In this document: one piece after another, positions 52,045-60,669 of the stretch
How positions within the stretch are numbered: position 1 is the stretch's first letter
How the letters are laid out: every line of letters begins with the position of its first letter
Source: Roseomonas marmotae
GTDB lineage: Bacteria; Pseudomonadota; Alphaproteobacteria; Acetobacterales; Acetobacteraceae
Assembly (NCBI RefSeq): GCF_017654485.1
Contig: NZ_CP061091.1
Coordinates: 3,044,501-3,108,500 of the forward strand
Reading direction: 5' to 3'
DNA length: 64,000 nucleotides
Notes under the pieces: model-generated
What the model saw: only the letters and a program-made list of their open reading frames with translations
The model's database searches: none
Told to the model about the DNA's origin: nothing
Program-made: the position numbers and the translations under genes

Positions 52045-52062
52045 CTTGTGACAGCTTGTGAC
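52045..52062. promoter_or_regulatory. 10-bp-phased direct repeat between petA and hemF
   Basis: CTTGTGAC occurs twice, at 52045-52052 and 52055-52062, exactly 10 bases apart, about one DNA turn. The pair lies about 77 bases before hemF and 167 bases before petA. Tandem sites on one helix face are typical for response regulators of the OmpR or NtrC-like type that bind as head-to-tail dimers. The protein is unknown. Confidence 0.4.
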
Positions 52063-52138
52063 GCTGTTGCGCCGGGGTGGCGTGCTGGGCTAGCGCCGCG
52101 CAGCCCTCCGCCTCCCCCAGTCCAGGGATACCCCCGCC

Positions 52139-53005
52139 ATGCCGGAAACCCCTTTCACTCATCCCCTCGCCCCCGAGGCCAGCAGCTGGTTCGAGTCGCT
52201 GCGGGACCGGATCTGCGCCGAATTCGAGGCGATCGAGGCCGAGGCCGGCAGCCCGGCGCGCTTCGAGCGCAGCAGCTGGAGCCGTCCCGGCGGCGGCGGC
52301 GGGGTGATGAGCGTCATGCGCGGGCAGGTCTTCGAGAAGGTGGGGGTCAATGTCTCCACCGTGCATGGGGAATTCAGCCCGGAGTTCCGCAAGCAGATCC
52401 CGGGCGCGGAGGAGGACCCGCGCTTCATCGCCACCGGCGTGTCTCTGGTGGCGCATATGTGCTCCCCGCGCGTGCCAGCGGTGCACATGAACACGCGTTT
52501 CATCGCCACCACCCGCGCCTGGTTCGGCGGCGGCGGCGATATCACGCCCATGGTGCTCGATGCCCCCGAGTCGCTGGAGGATGCCGAAGCCTTCCACGCC
52601 GCCTTCAGGGCGGCCTGCGACAGGCATTCTCCCGACTATTATCCGCGCTTCAAGCAGTGGTGCGACGAGTATTTCTTCCTGCCCCACCGTAACGAACCGC
52701 GCGGCCTGGGCGGCATCTTCTATGACTGGCTGGGCCGGGACGAGCCGGACCAGGCGCGCCTGCCCGAGCATTTCGCCTTCACGCGCGATGTCGGCGAGGC
52801 CTTCCTGGACGCCTATCCGCGCATCGTCCGCCGCCGCATGGCTGAGCCCTTCACGCCGGAGGAGCGCGAGCACCAGTTGCGCCGCCGCGGCCGCTATGTG
52901 GAGTTCAACCTGCTCTATGACCGCGGGACGCTGTTCGGCCTGCGTACCGGGGGCCATACCGAGGCGATCCTGATGTCCATGCCGCCCGAGGTGAAGTGGC
53001 CCTGA
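52139..53005 (+). CDS. hemF: Oxygen-dependent coproporphyrinogen III oxidase
   Basis: Oxidatively decarboxylates coproporphyrinogen III to protoporphyrinogen IX in haem synthesis, aerobically. It is 288 residues. Conserved blocks include [18 protein letters not shown] near 46, [21 protein letters not shown] near 119, and the [16 protein letters not shown]-terminal block. It is divergent from petA, so haem supply and bc1 synthesis may be co-regulated from the shared gap. A tyrosine phosphatase gene follows after 46 bases. Confidence 0.96.
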   Translation: MPETPFTHPLAPEASSWFESLRDRICAEFEAIEAEAGSPARFERSSWSRPGGGGGVMSVMRGQVFEKVGVNVSTVHGEFSPEFRKQIPGAEEDPRFIATGVSLVAHMCSPRVPAVHMNTRFIATTRAWFGGGGDITPMVLDAPESLEDAEAFHAAFRAACDRHSPDYYPRFKQWCDEYFFLPHRNEPRGLGGIFYDWLGRDEPDQARLPEHFAFTRDVGEAFLDAYPRIVRRRMAEPFTPEEREHQLRRRGRYVEFNLLYDRGTLFGLRTGGHTEAILMSMPPEVKWP

Positions 53006-53051
53006 GGGCGCGCCCCTTGTCCTGCGCGGCCGGGCTCGCCATACCCCGGCC

Positions 53052-53720
53052 GTGGCGCAAGATCTGACATCTGCGGCCGGGCGGCGCGCCGCCTGGCTCA
53101 ACAGCCTGTTCGTGGACCATGCCGTGCTGCGCCTGCTCTGGCGCAACTGGGGCGTGGTGGAGGCGGGGCGCGTCTATCGCTCCAACCACCTCGGCCCGCG
53201 CCAGCTCAGGGCGGTGGCCCGCCAGTTCGGCATCCGCACCATCGTCAACCTGCGCGGCCACCGGGAGGATTGCGGCTCCGATGCGCTGGGGCGACAGGCG
53301 GCGGCGGAACTGGGCCTGACCCATGTCGACGCACCGCTGGAAAGCCGGGGGGCGCCGCACAAGGACCGCATCCTGCGCCTCGCCGGACTGTTCCGGGAGA
53401 TGCCGGAGCCGGTGCTGCTGCACTGCAAATCCGGCGCCGACCGCACCGGCCTGGCGGCCGGGCTGTGGCTGATGCTGCAAGGGCGCCCGGTGGAGGAGGC
53501 GATGCGCCAGCTCTCCTGGCGCCATGGTCACGTTTCCGCCAGCAAGACCGGCATCCTGGATGCCTTCTTCCGCGAATATGCCCGCTTCACGCGCGAGCAT
53601 GGGCCCAAGCCCTTCCTGGACTGGGTGGCGGAGGATTACGACGAGGACGCCCTGCGCGCCGCCTTCCGCAGCCGCGCCTGGGCCGACCGCCTGGTGGACG
53701 GGGTGCTGCGGCGGGAGTGA
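53052..53720 (+). CDS. Dual-specificity / tyrosine phosphatase family protein
   Basis: A 222-residue cytoplasmic protein. The phosphatase P-loop HCKSGADRTG (H-C-x5-R) is near residues 123-132, with the Cys nucleophile and Arg, and an upstream loop TIVNLRGHRED resembles the general-acid loop of DSP enzymes. Family members dephosphorylate proteins or small phosphates, so the substrate is open. The start is GTG at 53052 with no clear ribosome binding site. It converges on the GFA gene with a 4-base gap. Confidence 0.82.
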   Translation: MAQDLTSAAGRRAAWLNSLFVDHAVLRLLWRNWGVVEAGRVYRSNHLGPRQLRAVARQFGIRTIVNLRGHREDCGSDALGRQAAAELGLTHVDAPLESRGAPHKDRILRLAGLFREMPEPVLLHCKSGADRTGLAAGLWLMLQGRPVEEAMRQLSWRHGHVSASKTGILDAFFREYARFTREHGPKPFLDWVAEDYDEDALRAAFRSRAWADRLVDGVLRRE

Positions 53721-53724
53721 ACCG

Positions 53725-54132
53725 CTACTCCATCCCCTCGGCGCGCCCGCCGGGGTAGCGCGGCAGCCCATCCGCCAGCTTCACCCAGGGGAGCTGGCCC
53801 CGCGCCCGCACATGGTCCGCCGGCGGAACCTGCGCCGGGTCGTCCAGCGTGGCCGTGGCGATATCGACCTCATCCGGCAGGTCGGTGCTCTGGAAGGTCA
53901 GCGGCGTGCCGCAGCGCGGGCAGAAGCTGCGCCGCCCCTTGTCGCTGGAGGCGAAGCGCGCCGGCTCCCCGGCCGTGAAGCGCAGCCCCGTCACGGGCAG
54001 GCTGAACCAGGCCACGAAGGGCGCGCCGGCTACGCGCCGACAGTCCTGGCAGTGGCAGATGGTGCTGTGGAAGGGTGCCCCTTCCCCCTCGTAGCGGATC
54101 TCGCCGCAGTAGCAGCCGCCCTTGAGCGTCAT
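53725..54132 (-). CDS. GFA / CENP-V domain protein
   Basis: A 135-residue small zinc-binding protein of the GFA family, named for glutathione-dependent formaldehyde-activating enzyme although most members have unproven activity. Zinc ligands: CYCGEIRYE near residue 7, CHCQDCRR near 26, and CPRCG near 71. It is the last of three same-strand genes (MsbA-like, LprI-like, GFA) with a 36-base gap before it. Confidence 0.88.
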   Translation of the reverse strand: MTLKGGCYCGEIRYEGEGAPFHSTICHCQDCRRVAGAPFVAWFSLPVTGLRFTAGEPARFASSDKGRRSFCPRCGTPLTFQSTDLPDEVDIATATLDDPAQVPPADHVRARGQLPWVKLADGLPRYPGGRAEGME

Positions 54133-54168
54133 GGCCCTTCCCCTTCGCGCCCTGCCGGGAGAAGCAGC

Positions 54169-54573
54169 TTATCCCGCCCCCGGCACCGGGCAATCCAGAT
54201 CGCCCTCCCGGCAGGAGAGATAGCGGCGCAGCTGCGCCAGCCGCTCCTCGGTCAGCCTTTGCCGGCACTGGGCCGCCAGCATGGGGCGGATGCTGCCGCC
54301 CTCCACCCCGATGGTCGCGAAATCGCATTCCCCGTCCCGGAAGCGGATCCAGGCCCGCTGCGCGTCCCGCAGCGCCTGCCGCGCCGGGGCATCCGGCCGC
54401 AGCCGGGCCATGATCTGCTGATAGGCCTCGTTCAACGCCGCATCCGCCTTCCGCAGCCCGTCCCCGGCGCATTCATTCATGTCAGCCTGCGTCGCCTGCC
54501 GGCTGCAATCCTGCGCCAGGGCGGGCAGCGGAGCCAGGGCCAGCAGGGCTGCCAGCAGGACGGGGAATCGCAT
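54169..54573 (-). CDS. LprI-like lysozyme-inhibitor family protein (DUF1311)
   Basis: A 134-residue exported protein. The signal peptide ends in ALAQ near residue 21. The mature part begins DCSRQATQADMNECA, the DUF1311/LprI pattern, and has the YQQIMARL helix and a six-Cys layout suited to three disulfides. LprI of mycobacteria inhibits lysozyme. Function in proteobacteria is not proven. It begins 4 bases after the exporter gene stop, and an ATG far upstream lies inside that gene and is rejected. Confidence 0.82.
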   Translation of the reverse strand: MRFPVLLAALLALAPLPALAQDCSRQATQADMNECAGDGLRKADAALNEAYQQIMARLRPDAPARQALRDAQRAWIRFRDGECDFATIGVEGGSIRPMLAAQCRQRLTEERLAQLRRYLSCREGDLDCPVPGAG

Positions 54574-54577
54574 GGGC

Positions 54578-56335
54578 CTACTCCACAGCGAAAGCCTGGG
54601 TGCGGACCATACGGGCATAGAGACCGTCCTGCGCCACCAATTCCGCGTGCCTTCCCTGCTCCACGGCACGGCCATCCTGCATCACCACGATCCGGTCCGC
54701 CGCCTGCACCGTGGCCAGGCGATGGGCGATGACCAGGGTGGTCCGCCCCTGCCGCAGCCGCTCCAGCGCGCGGCCGACGGCGGCCTCGTTCTCCGCGTCC
54801 AGGGCACTGGTGGCCTCGTCCAGCAGCAGCACGCGGGGGTTCCGCAGCAGGGCGCGGGCCAGGGCCACGCGCTGCCGCTGCCCGCCCGAGAGGCGTGAGC
54901 CGCCGGAGCCCAGCACCGTGTCGTAGCCCGCCGGCAGCGCCGCGACGAAATCATGCGCCGCGGCCGCGCGCGCCGCCGCCTCCACCTGCGCCCGGCTCGC
55001 GCCGGGGTGACCGCAGGCGATATTGGCCAGGGCGGTATCGTCGAAGATCACGGCATCCTGGCCGACATAGGCAATGGCGGCCCGCAGGCTCTCCAGCGTC
55101 ACCGCCGTCACGGGCACGCCATCCAGCAGGATCTGCCCCTCGGTCGCGTCATAGAGGCGGGGCAGCAGCGCCAGGGCGGTGGACTTGCCGGCGCCGGAGG
55201 GGCCGACCAGCGCCACCGTCTGCCCCGGCTCGGCCTGGAAGGAGAGGCCGGCGAGCACCGCCTCCCCGTCCCCGTAGCGGAATCCGACCTTGCGGAACTC
55301 CACCGCGCCAGGGCCATCCGGCAGCGCCGGGGAGCCTGCGGGGGCGGTGATATGCGGCCTGCGGTCCATCTCATTGAAGACGCGCACCAGCCCACCGAAG
55401 CCTTCCTGCAAGGCCGCGTTCAGCGAACCCAGGGCACGCATGGGCTGCGTGGCCACCAGCAGGGCGGCGACGAAGCCGGTGAACTCGCCCACCGTGCCGC
55501 GGCCGGTGGAGACCTTCCAGCCGACGAAGCAGAGCACGCCCGCCACCGCCACGCCGCCCAGGGCCTCCAGGATCGGGTCCAGCTTGCTGCGGGTCCGGGC
55601 GATATGCATCAGCGCCTCCCGCAGCCGGGCGAAGGCACGGCGGGCGCGATTCTCCTCCTGCGCCTCGAGCCCGTAGGCACGGACCACGCGGGCACTGGAA
55701 AAACTCTCGGTCAGCATGGCCGCCGCCTCGCCCACCCGCTCCTGCATGCCGCCGGAGGCGCGGCGGATGCGCTTGCCCAGCCGCAGCACCGGCACGATGG
55801 CCACGGGGTACAGCACCACCAGGATCAGGCTCATCTGCCAGTCGAGATAGATCATGGATGCGACGAGGCCGATGACCGTCAGACCGTTGGCCAGGCCGTT
55901 GATGGCCTTGGTCAGCGCCTCCCGGATCGCCTGGGCATCGGCGGTGAAGCGGGCGGCGTGGCGGGCGGGGGCCTCGCGCGCCAGCACGGCAAGGTCTGCG
56001 CGGGTCAGCGCGCGGAACAGGTCGTTCTGGATGGCTTCAATGACCCGCAGCACCACCGCCTGCACCGAGACCGCCTGCCCGTATTGCGCGGCCGCCTTGC
56101 AGGCCGTCAGCGCGATGATGACGGGGGGTACCAGCCAGACGATCCGCTCGTCCTCGGAGGTAAAGAGGTCGAAGGCCTGCTGGATGACCAGCGGATAGAG
56201 CGCGGTGAAGCCCGCCAGCGCCAGGGAGCAGAACAGCGCCAGGGCAATGCCGGCGCGGTGGTGCCGCATATAGTTCCGCCAGAGGCGGAGCGTCAGGGCG
56301 CGGGTGGTCTCGGGGGGCGGAAGGGCAGCAGCCAT
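54578..56335 (-). CDS. ABC transporter, ATP-binding/permease (MsbA-like)
   Basis: A 585-residue half-transporter of the MsbA/LmrA exporter type. Six membrane segments lie in residues 30-310. The nucleotide-binding domain follows with Walker A GPSGAGKST near residue 375, signature LSGGQRQRVALARA, Walker B VLLLDEATSALD, and the H-loop VIAHRL. Many such half-exporters move lipid A or lipids, but drug exporters look the same. It starts a same-strand group with LprI-like and GFA genes and lies after the MFS gene. Confidence 0.9.
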   Translation of the reverse strand: MAAALPPPETTRALTLRLWRNYMRHHRAGIALALFCSLALAGFTALYPLVIQQAFDLFTSEDERIVWLVPPVIIALTACKAAAQYGQAVSVQAVVLRVIEAIQNDLFRALTRADLAVLAREAPARHAARFTADAQAIREALTKAINGLANGLTVIGLVASMIYLDWQMSLILVVLYPVAIVPVLRLGKRIRRASGGMQERVGEAAAMLTESFSSARVVRAYGLEAQEENRARRAFARLREALMHIARTRSKLDPILEALGGVAVAGVLCFVGWKVSTGRGTVGEFTGFVAALLVATQPMRALGSLNAALQEGFGGLVRVFNEMDRRPHITAPAGSPALPDGPGAVEFRKVGFRYGDGEAVLAGLSFQAEPGQTVALVGPSGAGKSTALALLPRLYDATEGQILLDGVPVTAVTLESLRAAIAYVGQDAVIFDDTALANIACGHPGASRAQVEAAARAAAAHDFVAALPAGYDTVLGSGGSRLSGGQRQRVALARALLRNPRVLLLDEATSALDAENEAAVGRALERLRQGRTTLVIAHRLATVQAADRIVVMQDGRAVEQGRHAELVAQDGLYARMVRTQAFAVE

Positions 56336-56404
56336 GCGGGGGCGCTTAGCATGGCTGGGCGGTCGGGCGGGAGGCGCGGCGCATCACGCCCCCCGCAGGG
56401 CAGG

Positions 56405-57727
56405 TCAGCGGGCCGGGGCCTCGGCGGCTTCCGGCGCGGCCAGGCTGAGCCGGGCACGGCCCTGGAGGGCCATGCAGACCAGGAAGACCACCGTGACGGC
56501 GGCGACGTAATGTGCCGGGCCCAGCGGGTCGGCATTGACCAGGGCGGTGACCAGCAGCGGCGTCACGCCACCGAAAATGGCATAGGCGAGGTTGTAGCTG
56601 AAGGAGACGCCGGTGAAGCGCACGCTGGGCGGGAAGGCATTCACCATCACGAAGGGCACGACGTTGATCACGCCCACCGTGGCGCCGGCGAAGGCATAGA
56701 GCGGCAGCAGCATCTCCGGCGCCATATCGGCGCCGATATAGAGGGCATAGGTGCTGACGATCAGCAGCATGCCGCCGATCAGGCCCACCTTCACCGCCCC
56801 AAAACGGTCCAGCAGCACGCCGGAGAACATGGCGCAGACGGTCAGCAGGAAGGTGGCGGCCAGGTTGGCCTTCAGCGTCATCACGGGCGTGAAGCCATGC
56901 AGCTTCTGCATCAGCGCCGGGGTCATCAGGATCACCACCACCACGGCGGCGGTCAGCATCCAGGTCACGAGCATGGAGAGGATGACGGCGCCGCGGTGGT
57001 CGCGCAGCATCTGCTTCACCGGCAGTTCCTTGCTCAGTGTCGCCTGGGCTCGCATCTCCTCGAAGACCGGCGTCTCCTGCAGGAAGCGACGCAGATACAT
57101 GGCCACAAGGCCGGAAACGCCGCCCGCCAGGAAGGGGATGCGCCAGGCCCAGCCGCTCACCTCGGCCGGGGTGAAGGCGGCATTGATGCCGGTGGCCATC
57201 AGGGAGCCCAGCATGATGCCGCCGGTCAGGCCGCCGGTCAGCATGCCGCAGGCCAGGCCCACATGGCGGGCCGGCACATGCTCCGCCACGAAGACCCAGG
57301 CGCCCGGCCCCTCGCCGCCGATGGCCGCGCCCTGCATCATGCGGAAGACCAGCAGCAGCACCGGCGCGGCATAGCCGATGGTCTCATAGGTCGGCATCAG
57401 GCCGATCAGCAGCGTCGGCACCGCCATCAGGAAGACGGAGAGCGTGAACATGCGCTTGCGGCCGACGAGGTCGCCGAAATGCGCCATGACGATGCCGCCC
57501 AGCGGCCGCGCCAGATAGCCGGCGGCGAAGATGCCGAAGGTCTGCATCTGCTGCAGCCAGTCCGGCATGTCCACCGGGAAGAAAAGGTGGCCGATGACGG
57601 TGGCGAAGAAGACGTAGATGATGAAGTCATAGAATTCGAGCGCCCCGCCGAGGGAGGCCAGGGTAAGAGTGCGTATATCGTGCTTGTTCAGCGGGCGGTG
57701 GTCAGCGCCACCCTCTTCGGCCTTCAT
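56405..57727 (-). CDS. MFS transporter, metabolite:H+ symporter (MHS) family
   Basis: A 440-residue polytopic protein with twelve segments. The MHS opening ALEFYDFIIYVFFATVIGHLFFP is clear, motif A is ARPLGGIVMAHFGDLVGRKRMF near residues 75-96, and the second half repeats it in weaker form. MHS members import dicarboxylates, citrate, proline, shikimate or osmolytes, and this branch resembles alpha-ketoglutarate/proline-type permeases, with no exact substrate visible. A 310-base AT-richer gap lies upstream. Confidence 0.88.
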   Translation of the reverse strand: MKAEEGGADHRPLNKHDIRTLTLASLGGALEFYDFIIYVFFATVIGHLFFPVDMPDWLQQMQTFGIFAAGYLARPLGGIVMAHFGDLVGRKRMFTLSVFLMAVPTLLIGLMPTYETIGYAAPVLLLVFRMMQGAAIGGEGPGAWVFVAEHVPARHVGLACGMLTGGLTGGIMLGSLMATGINAAFTPAEVSGWAWRIPFLAGGVSGLVAMYLRRFLQETPVFEEMRAQATLSKELPVKQMLRDHRGAVILSMLVTWMLTAAVVVVILMTPALMQKLHGFTPVMTLKANLAATFLLTVCAMFSGVLLDRFGAVKVGLIGGMLLIVSTYALYIGADMAPEMLLPLYAFAGATVGVINVVPFVMVNAFPPSVRFTGVSFSYNLAYAIFGGVTPLLVTALVNADPLGPAHYVAAVTVVFLVCMALQGRARLSLAAPEAAEAPAR

Positions 57728-58037
57728 CGTGGAGCCTTCGTCAGTCGATATTTTTCTGCGCCGATCGCAGTTCTGACGAAATTTTAGCTAATTTGTGCAC
57801 GCCACGACATTAAGGCTATTCGAACGCTGCAATGCAGCAACCGCAGGTCTGTGGCCTCAAGGCGCAACGCCGGATGCCCCGGCCTGAAGGGCATGACCAT
57901 GCTGCGGCGCCCCTTCCGGAAACCGACATCGGCGTCTGGGCGGCAAAGGGGCAGGACGATCCGCCAGCCCCGGCGCCGATATCCTCCCCACGGACGAGCC
58001 GCTAACGGCGCTGCCGCCGGACGGCCGATGTGGTGCC
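57728..58037. other. Intergenic region upstream of the MFS gene
   Basis: Three hundred ten bases without a convincing gene. The part nearest the MFS start (about 57745-57815) is AT-rich and likely holds its promoter. At 57827-57837 is CTGCAATGCAG, which fits CTGC-N3-GCAG, the pattern I recall for PhaR boxes in Rhodobacter. A single match may be chance. A stem-loop at its right end overlaps the stop codon of the SDR gene. Short plus-strand frames here look like shadows. Confidence 0.5.
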
Positions 58038-58055
58038 TCAGAGCATCGGCCGTCC
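58019..58055 (-). terminator. Stem-loop spanning the stop codon of the SDR gene
   Basis: Twelve-base perfect arms GGACGGCCGATG/CATCGGCCGTCC flank a 13-base loop that contains the TGA stop. The 5' arm encodes the last codons of the SDR protein. No T-run follows, so it is a stable 3'-end hairpin rather than a classical terminator. Confidence 0.45.
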
Positions 58056-58910
58056 GCCAGTGACGGGGATCAGCGCGCCGGTGATGTAGCTGCTCTCATC
58101 CGAGGCCAGCATGACATAGGCTGGCGCCAGTTCCGCCGGCTGCCCGGCGCGGCCGAGCGGCGTGTTCTCGCCGAAGCTCTTCACCGCTTCCTCCGGCATG
58201 GTGGAAGGGATCAGCGGCGTCCAGATCGGTCCCGGCGCCACGCAGTTCACGCGGATGCCCTTCTCCGCCACCAGCTGCGCCAGGCCGGCGGTGAAATTGG
58301 CGATGGCGCCCTTCGTGGTGGCATAGGCCAGCAGCGAGGGCGACGGGCTCTTGGCATTGATGGATGTGGTGTTCACGATCGCAGCGCCCGGCTTCATCTG
58401 CTTCAGGGCCGCCTTGCAGAGATAGAACTGCGAATGGATGTTGGTCCTGAAGGTCTCGTCCCATTCATCGTCGCTGATGTCGTCGATGGATTCATGGGTC
58501 CGCTGCATGGCGGCGTTGTTCACCAGCACGGAAATGCCGCCCAGTTCCTCCACCGTGCGCTGCACCAGGGCCCGGCAATGCGCGGGGTCGCCGATGTCAC
58601 CCGGCGCCATCACCGCCTTGCGGCCGGCCTGCCGCACCCATTTCGCCGTCTCCTCCGCGTCCTCGTGCTCATTGAGGTAGGAGATGACGACATCCGCGCC
58701 CTCCCGCGCGAAGGCGATGGCGACGGCGCGGCCGATACCGGAATCGGCGCCGGTGATCAGCGCCACCTTGCCCGCCAGCCGGCCGCTGCCCTTGTAGCTC
58801 TGCTCGCCATGATCGGGCTTAGGATGCATCGGGTTGGTATAACCGGGAGGCTGCTGCTGCTGCTCCGGCTGCGGCGGCTGCGGGTAGGCGGTGGTCGGGT
58901 CCTGCGTCAT
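58038..58910 (-). CDS. Short-chain dehydrogenase/reductase (general-stress type)
   Basis: A 290-residue oxidoreductase of the YhdF/YdaD/YghA group. A roughly 40-residue Pro/Gln-rich N-terminal extension, rare in classic SDRs but typical of this group, precedes the NADP site TGADSGIGRA near residue 54. Catalytic residues are in NTTSINA and YATTKG (Tyr-x3-Lys). The end is a GGRPML tail. ATG 58910 has an AGGGAG ribosome binding site. Members are linked to dehydration and osmotic stress. The substrate is unknown. Confidence 0.85.
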   Translation of the reverse strand: MTQDPTTAYPQPPQPEQQQQPPGYTNPMHPKPDHGEQSYKGSGRLAGKVALITGADSGIGRAVAIAFAREGADVVISYLNEHEDAEETAKWVRQAGRKAVMAPGDIGDPAHCRALVQRTVEELGGISVLVNNAAMQRTHESIDDISDDEWDETFRTNIHSQFYLCKAALKQMKPGAAIVNTTSINAKSPSPSLLAYATTKGAIANFTAGLAQLVAEKGIRVNCVAPGPIWTPLIPSTMPEEAVKSFGENTPLGRAGQPAELAPAYVMLASDESSYITGALIPVTGGRPML

Positions 58911-58997
58911 GGGCGGCTCCCTCTGCCGTGGTGGATCGGCAGGGAAACGTCGCAAGGTGCCGATGGTCACACCGGAAACGCGGTGCGGGAGCGGCTT

Positions 58998-60194
58998 TCA
59001 GTGCCGCCGCAGCACTGCGCGGCAGGCATCGGCATCAGCATCGCAGCCGCCGTCCAGCCACCAGCGCCGCACCCGCGCCAGGGCCTGCCCCACCCCCGGG
59101 CCGGCGGGAATGCCGGCCGCCAGCGCATCCCGCCCCTGCAAGGGAAAGACCGGGCGCGGTGTAGCGGCGATCCGCGCCCGCAGGCCCGCGCGTTCCGTGC
59201 CATCCAGCGCCTCGGCCAGCCAGGCGAGGTCCGCGGGCAGCCCTGCCGGCACCTCGGCCAGCCAGCGGCGCAGCGCGGGACCGTCCAGTTCCGGTCCAGG
59301 GCGCAGGGCAGGGTCCAGCAGCCGCCGCAGCCGCTCCGCCTCGGCGGTGGAGAAGCGCAGCCGCCGTGCCAATCCCTCAGCCCCGCTGCCCGGCGCCAGC
59401 AGGGCAGCCAGCCGCAGCAGAGGGTCAGCCGGGGCGCCAGCCGCCAGGAGGCGGCATAGCGGGCCGGCCTCCCCCACCTCCGGCAGGATGGCCCGCAGCA
59501 CGCCAGCCTCTCGCATCAATGCCAGAGCGCCAGAGGGGTCAGGCGCCTCCAGCAGCCGCTTCAGCTCCATCCAGACCCGTTCGGCCGAAAGCCGCGCCAG
59601 CCCCGGCACGGCCTCGTGGATGGCGGCCAGCGCCGCCGCGTCCGGCGCGCCGCGTCCATAGCGGGCCTGGAAGCGGAAGAAGCGCAGCAGGCGCAGATAA
59701 TCCTCCGCCATGCGGGTCGCCGGGTCGCCGACGAAGCGCACCCGCCCGGCCGCCAGATCCTCGCGCCCGCCGAAATAGTCCCAGAGCCGGCCGGCGGCAT
59801 CCATCGACATGGCATTGATGGTGAAGTCGCGCCGCGCCGCGTCCTCCCGCCAGTCCGTGCTCCAGGCCACCTGGGCATGGCGGCCGTCGGTCAGCACGTC
59901 ACGGCGCAGGCTGGTCACCTCCACCGGCTGGTGCTCCAGCACGGCGGTGACGGTGCCATGCGCCAGCCCGGTCTCGAAGACCTTGATGCCGGCATCGCGC
60001 AGCAGGCGGGACGCTTCCTCGGGCGGCAGGGCCACGGCCACATCCACGTCATGCACCTCCCGCCCCGCCAGCAGGTCGCGCACCGCGCCGCCCACCACGC
60101 GCGCGCCCGGCAGCGCCGCCAGCACGCCGGCGGGTGCCCCGCGGGAAAGCCATTCGGGCGGGTCGATACGGTGGTGCGGAGGGTCAGCGGTCAT
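58998..60194 (-). CDS. cca: CCA-adding tRNA nucleotidyltransferase
   Basis: Adds or repairs the 3' CCA end of tRNA. It is 398 residues of class II type. The nucleotidyltransferase core has VVGGAVRDLL near residue 30 with the DVDVAV metal pair near 46-51, the RRDFTINAM block near 125, and a neck/body domain. The helical RNA-binding body follows. ATG 60194 is used; long upstream in-frame sequence is not part of the gene. The NUDIX and DUF1285 genes upstream on the same strand are a common alphaproteobacterial arrangement. Confidence 0.92.
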   Translation of the reverse strand: MTADPPHHRIDPPEWLSRGAPAGVLAALPGARVVGGAVRDLLAGREVHDVDVAVALPPEEASRLLRDAGIKVFETGLAHGTVTAVLEHQPVEVTSLRRDVLTDGRHAQVAWSTDWREDAARRDFTINAMSMDAAGRLWDYFGGREDLAAGRVRFVGDPATRMAEDYLRLLRFFRFQARYGRGAPDAAALAAIHEAVPGLARLSAERVWMELKRLLEAPDPSGALALMREAGVLRAILPEVGEAGPLCRLLAAGAPADPLLRLAALLAPGSGAEGLARRLRFSTAEAERLRRLLDPALRPGPELDGPALRRWLAEVPAGLPADLAWLAEALDGTERAGLRARIAATPRPVFPLQGRDALAAGIPAGPGVGQALARVRRWWLDGGCDADADACRAVLRRH

Positions 60195-60338
60195 GGCGGG
60201 GGCAAGGCAGCACGAGGAGAGTTCCCGTGCAATGCCGCCACCGCCGCGGCACTGCACGAGCTGCGCATCCAAATCGCGGGCATGGCGTTGGAACCACGCA
60301 GGCCGGCGGTGCCGGCGCAAAGACAGGAGATACCGATT

Positions 60339-60578
60339 ATGGTCGACGAAAGCCGCGTGACGGGCGCAGCCCGCGATGCCTTCGGGCGTGTTCAGGAGGC
60401 CGCCGGCAACCTGACCGGCGACAGCCGCACCCAGGCACGCGGGATGTACAACCAGGCACATGGCCAGGCCGAGAACGCGCTGGGCCAGTTGAGCGACTGT
60501 ATCCGCGAACAGCCTCTGACCTCGGTGCTGATCGGCGCCGGCATCGGCTATGTGCTGGGGCGGATGAAGATCCTCTGA
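60339..60578 (+). CDS. CsbD-like small stress protein
   Basis: A 79-residue protein. The first part (DAFGRVQEAAGNLTGD) resembles the CsbD repeat of stress-induced proteins, and the end has a glycine-zipper-like helix (SVLIGAGIGYVLGR) as in DUF883/ElaB proteins that bind membranes. The middle is Gln/Ala-rich. AGGAG lies 9 bases upstream of the ATG. It is on the opposite strand between cca and the NUDIX gene and probably has its own promoter. Confidence 0.7.
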   Translation: MVDESRVTGAARDAFGRVQEAAGNLTGDSRTQARGMYNQAHGQAENALGQLSDCIREQPLTSVLIGAGIGYVLGRMKIL

Positions 60579-60669
60579 CCACTCTCCGCCGCCTCGGGGT
60601 TTAACCCCCGGGGCGGCTTCGGCGTCTGGCCGGGCGGGCGAAGCCCGCAGGTACCGCCCCAGGCCGCTT

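Noticed and set aside
54953..57787. A 944-codon plus-strand frame opposite the exporter and MFS genes
   Set aside because: The composition is dominated by Gly, His, Gln and Arg with no domain. The minus strand has intact ABC and MFS genes.
57851..58063. A 70-codon plus-strand ORF in the gap next to the SDR gene
   Set aside because: It is Arg/Pro-rich, has no ribosome binding site, and runs into the antisense of the SDR gene, so it looks like a shadow.
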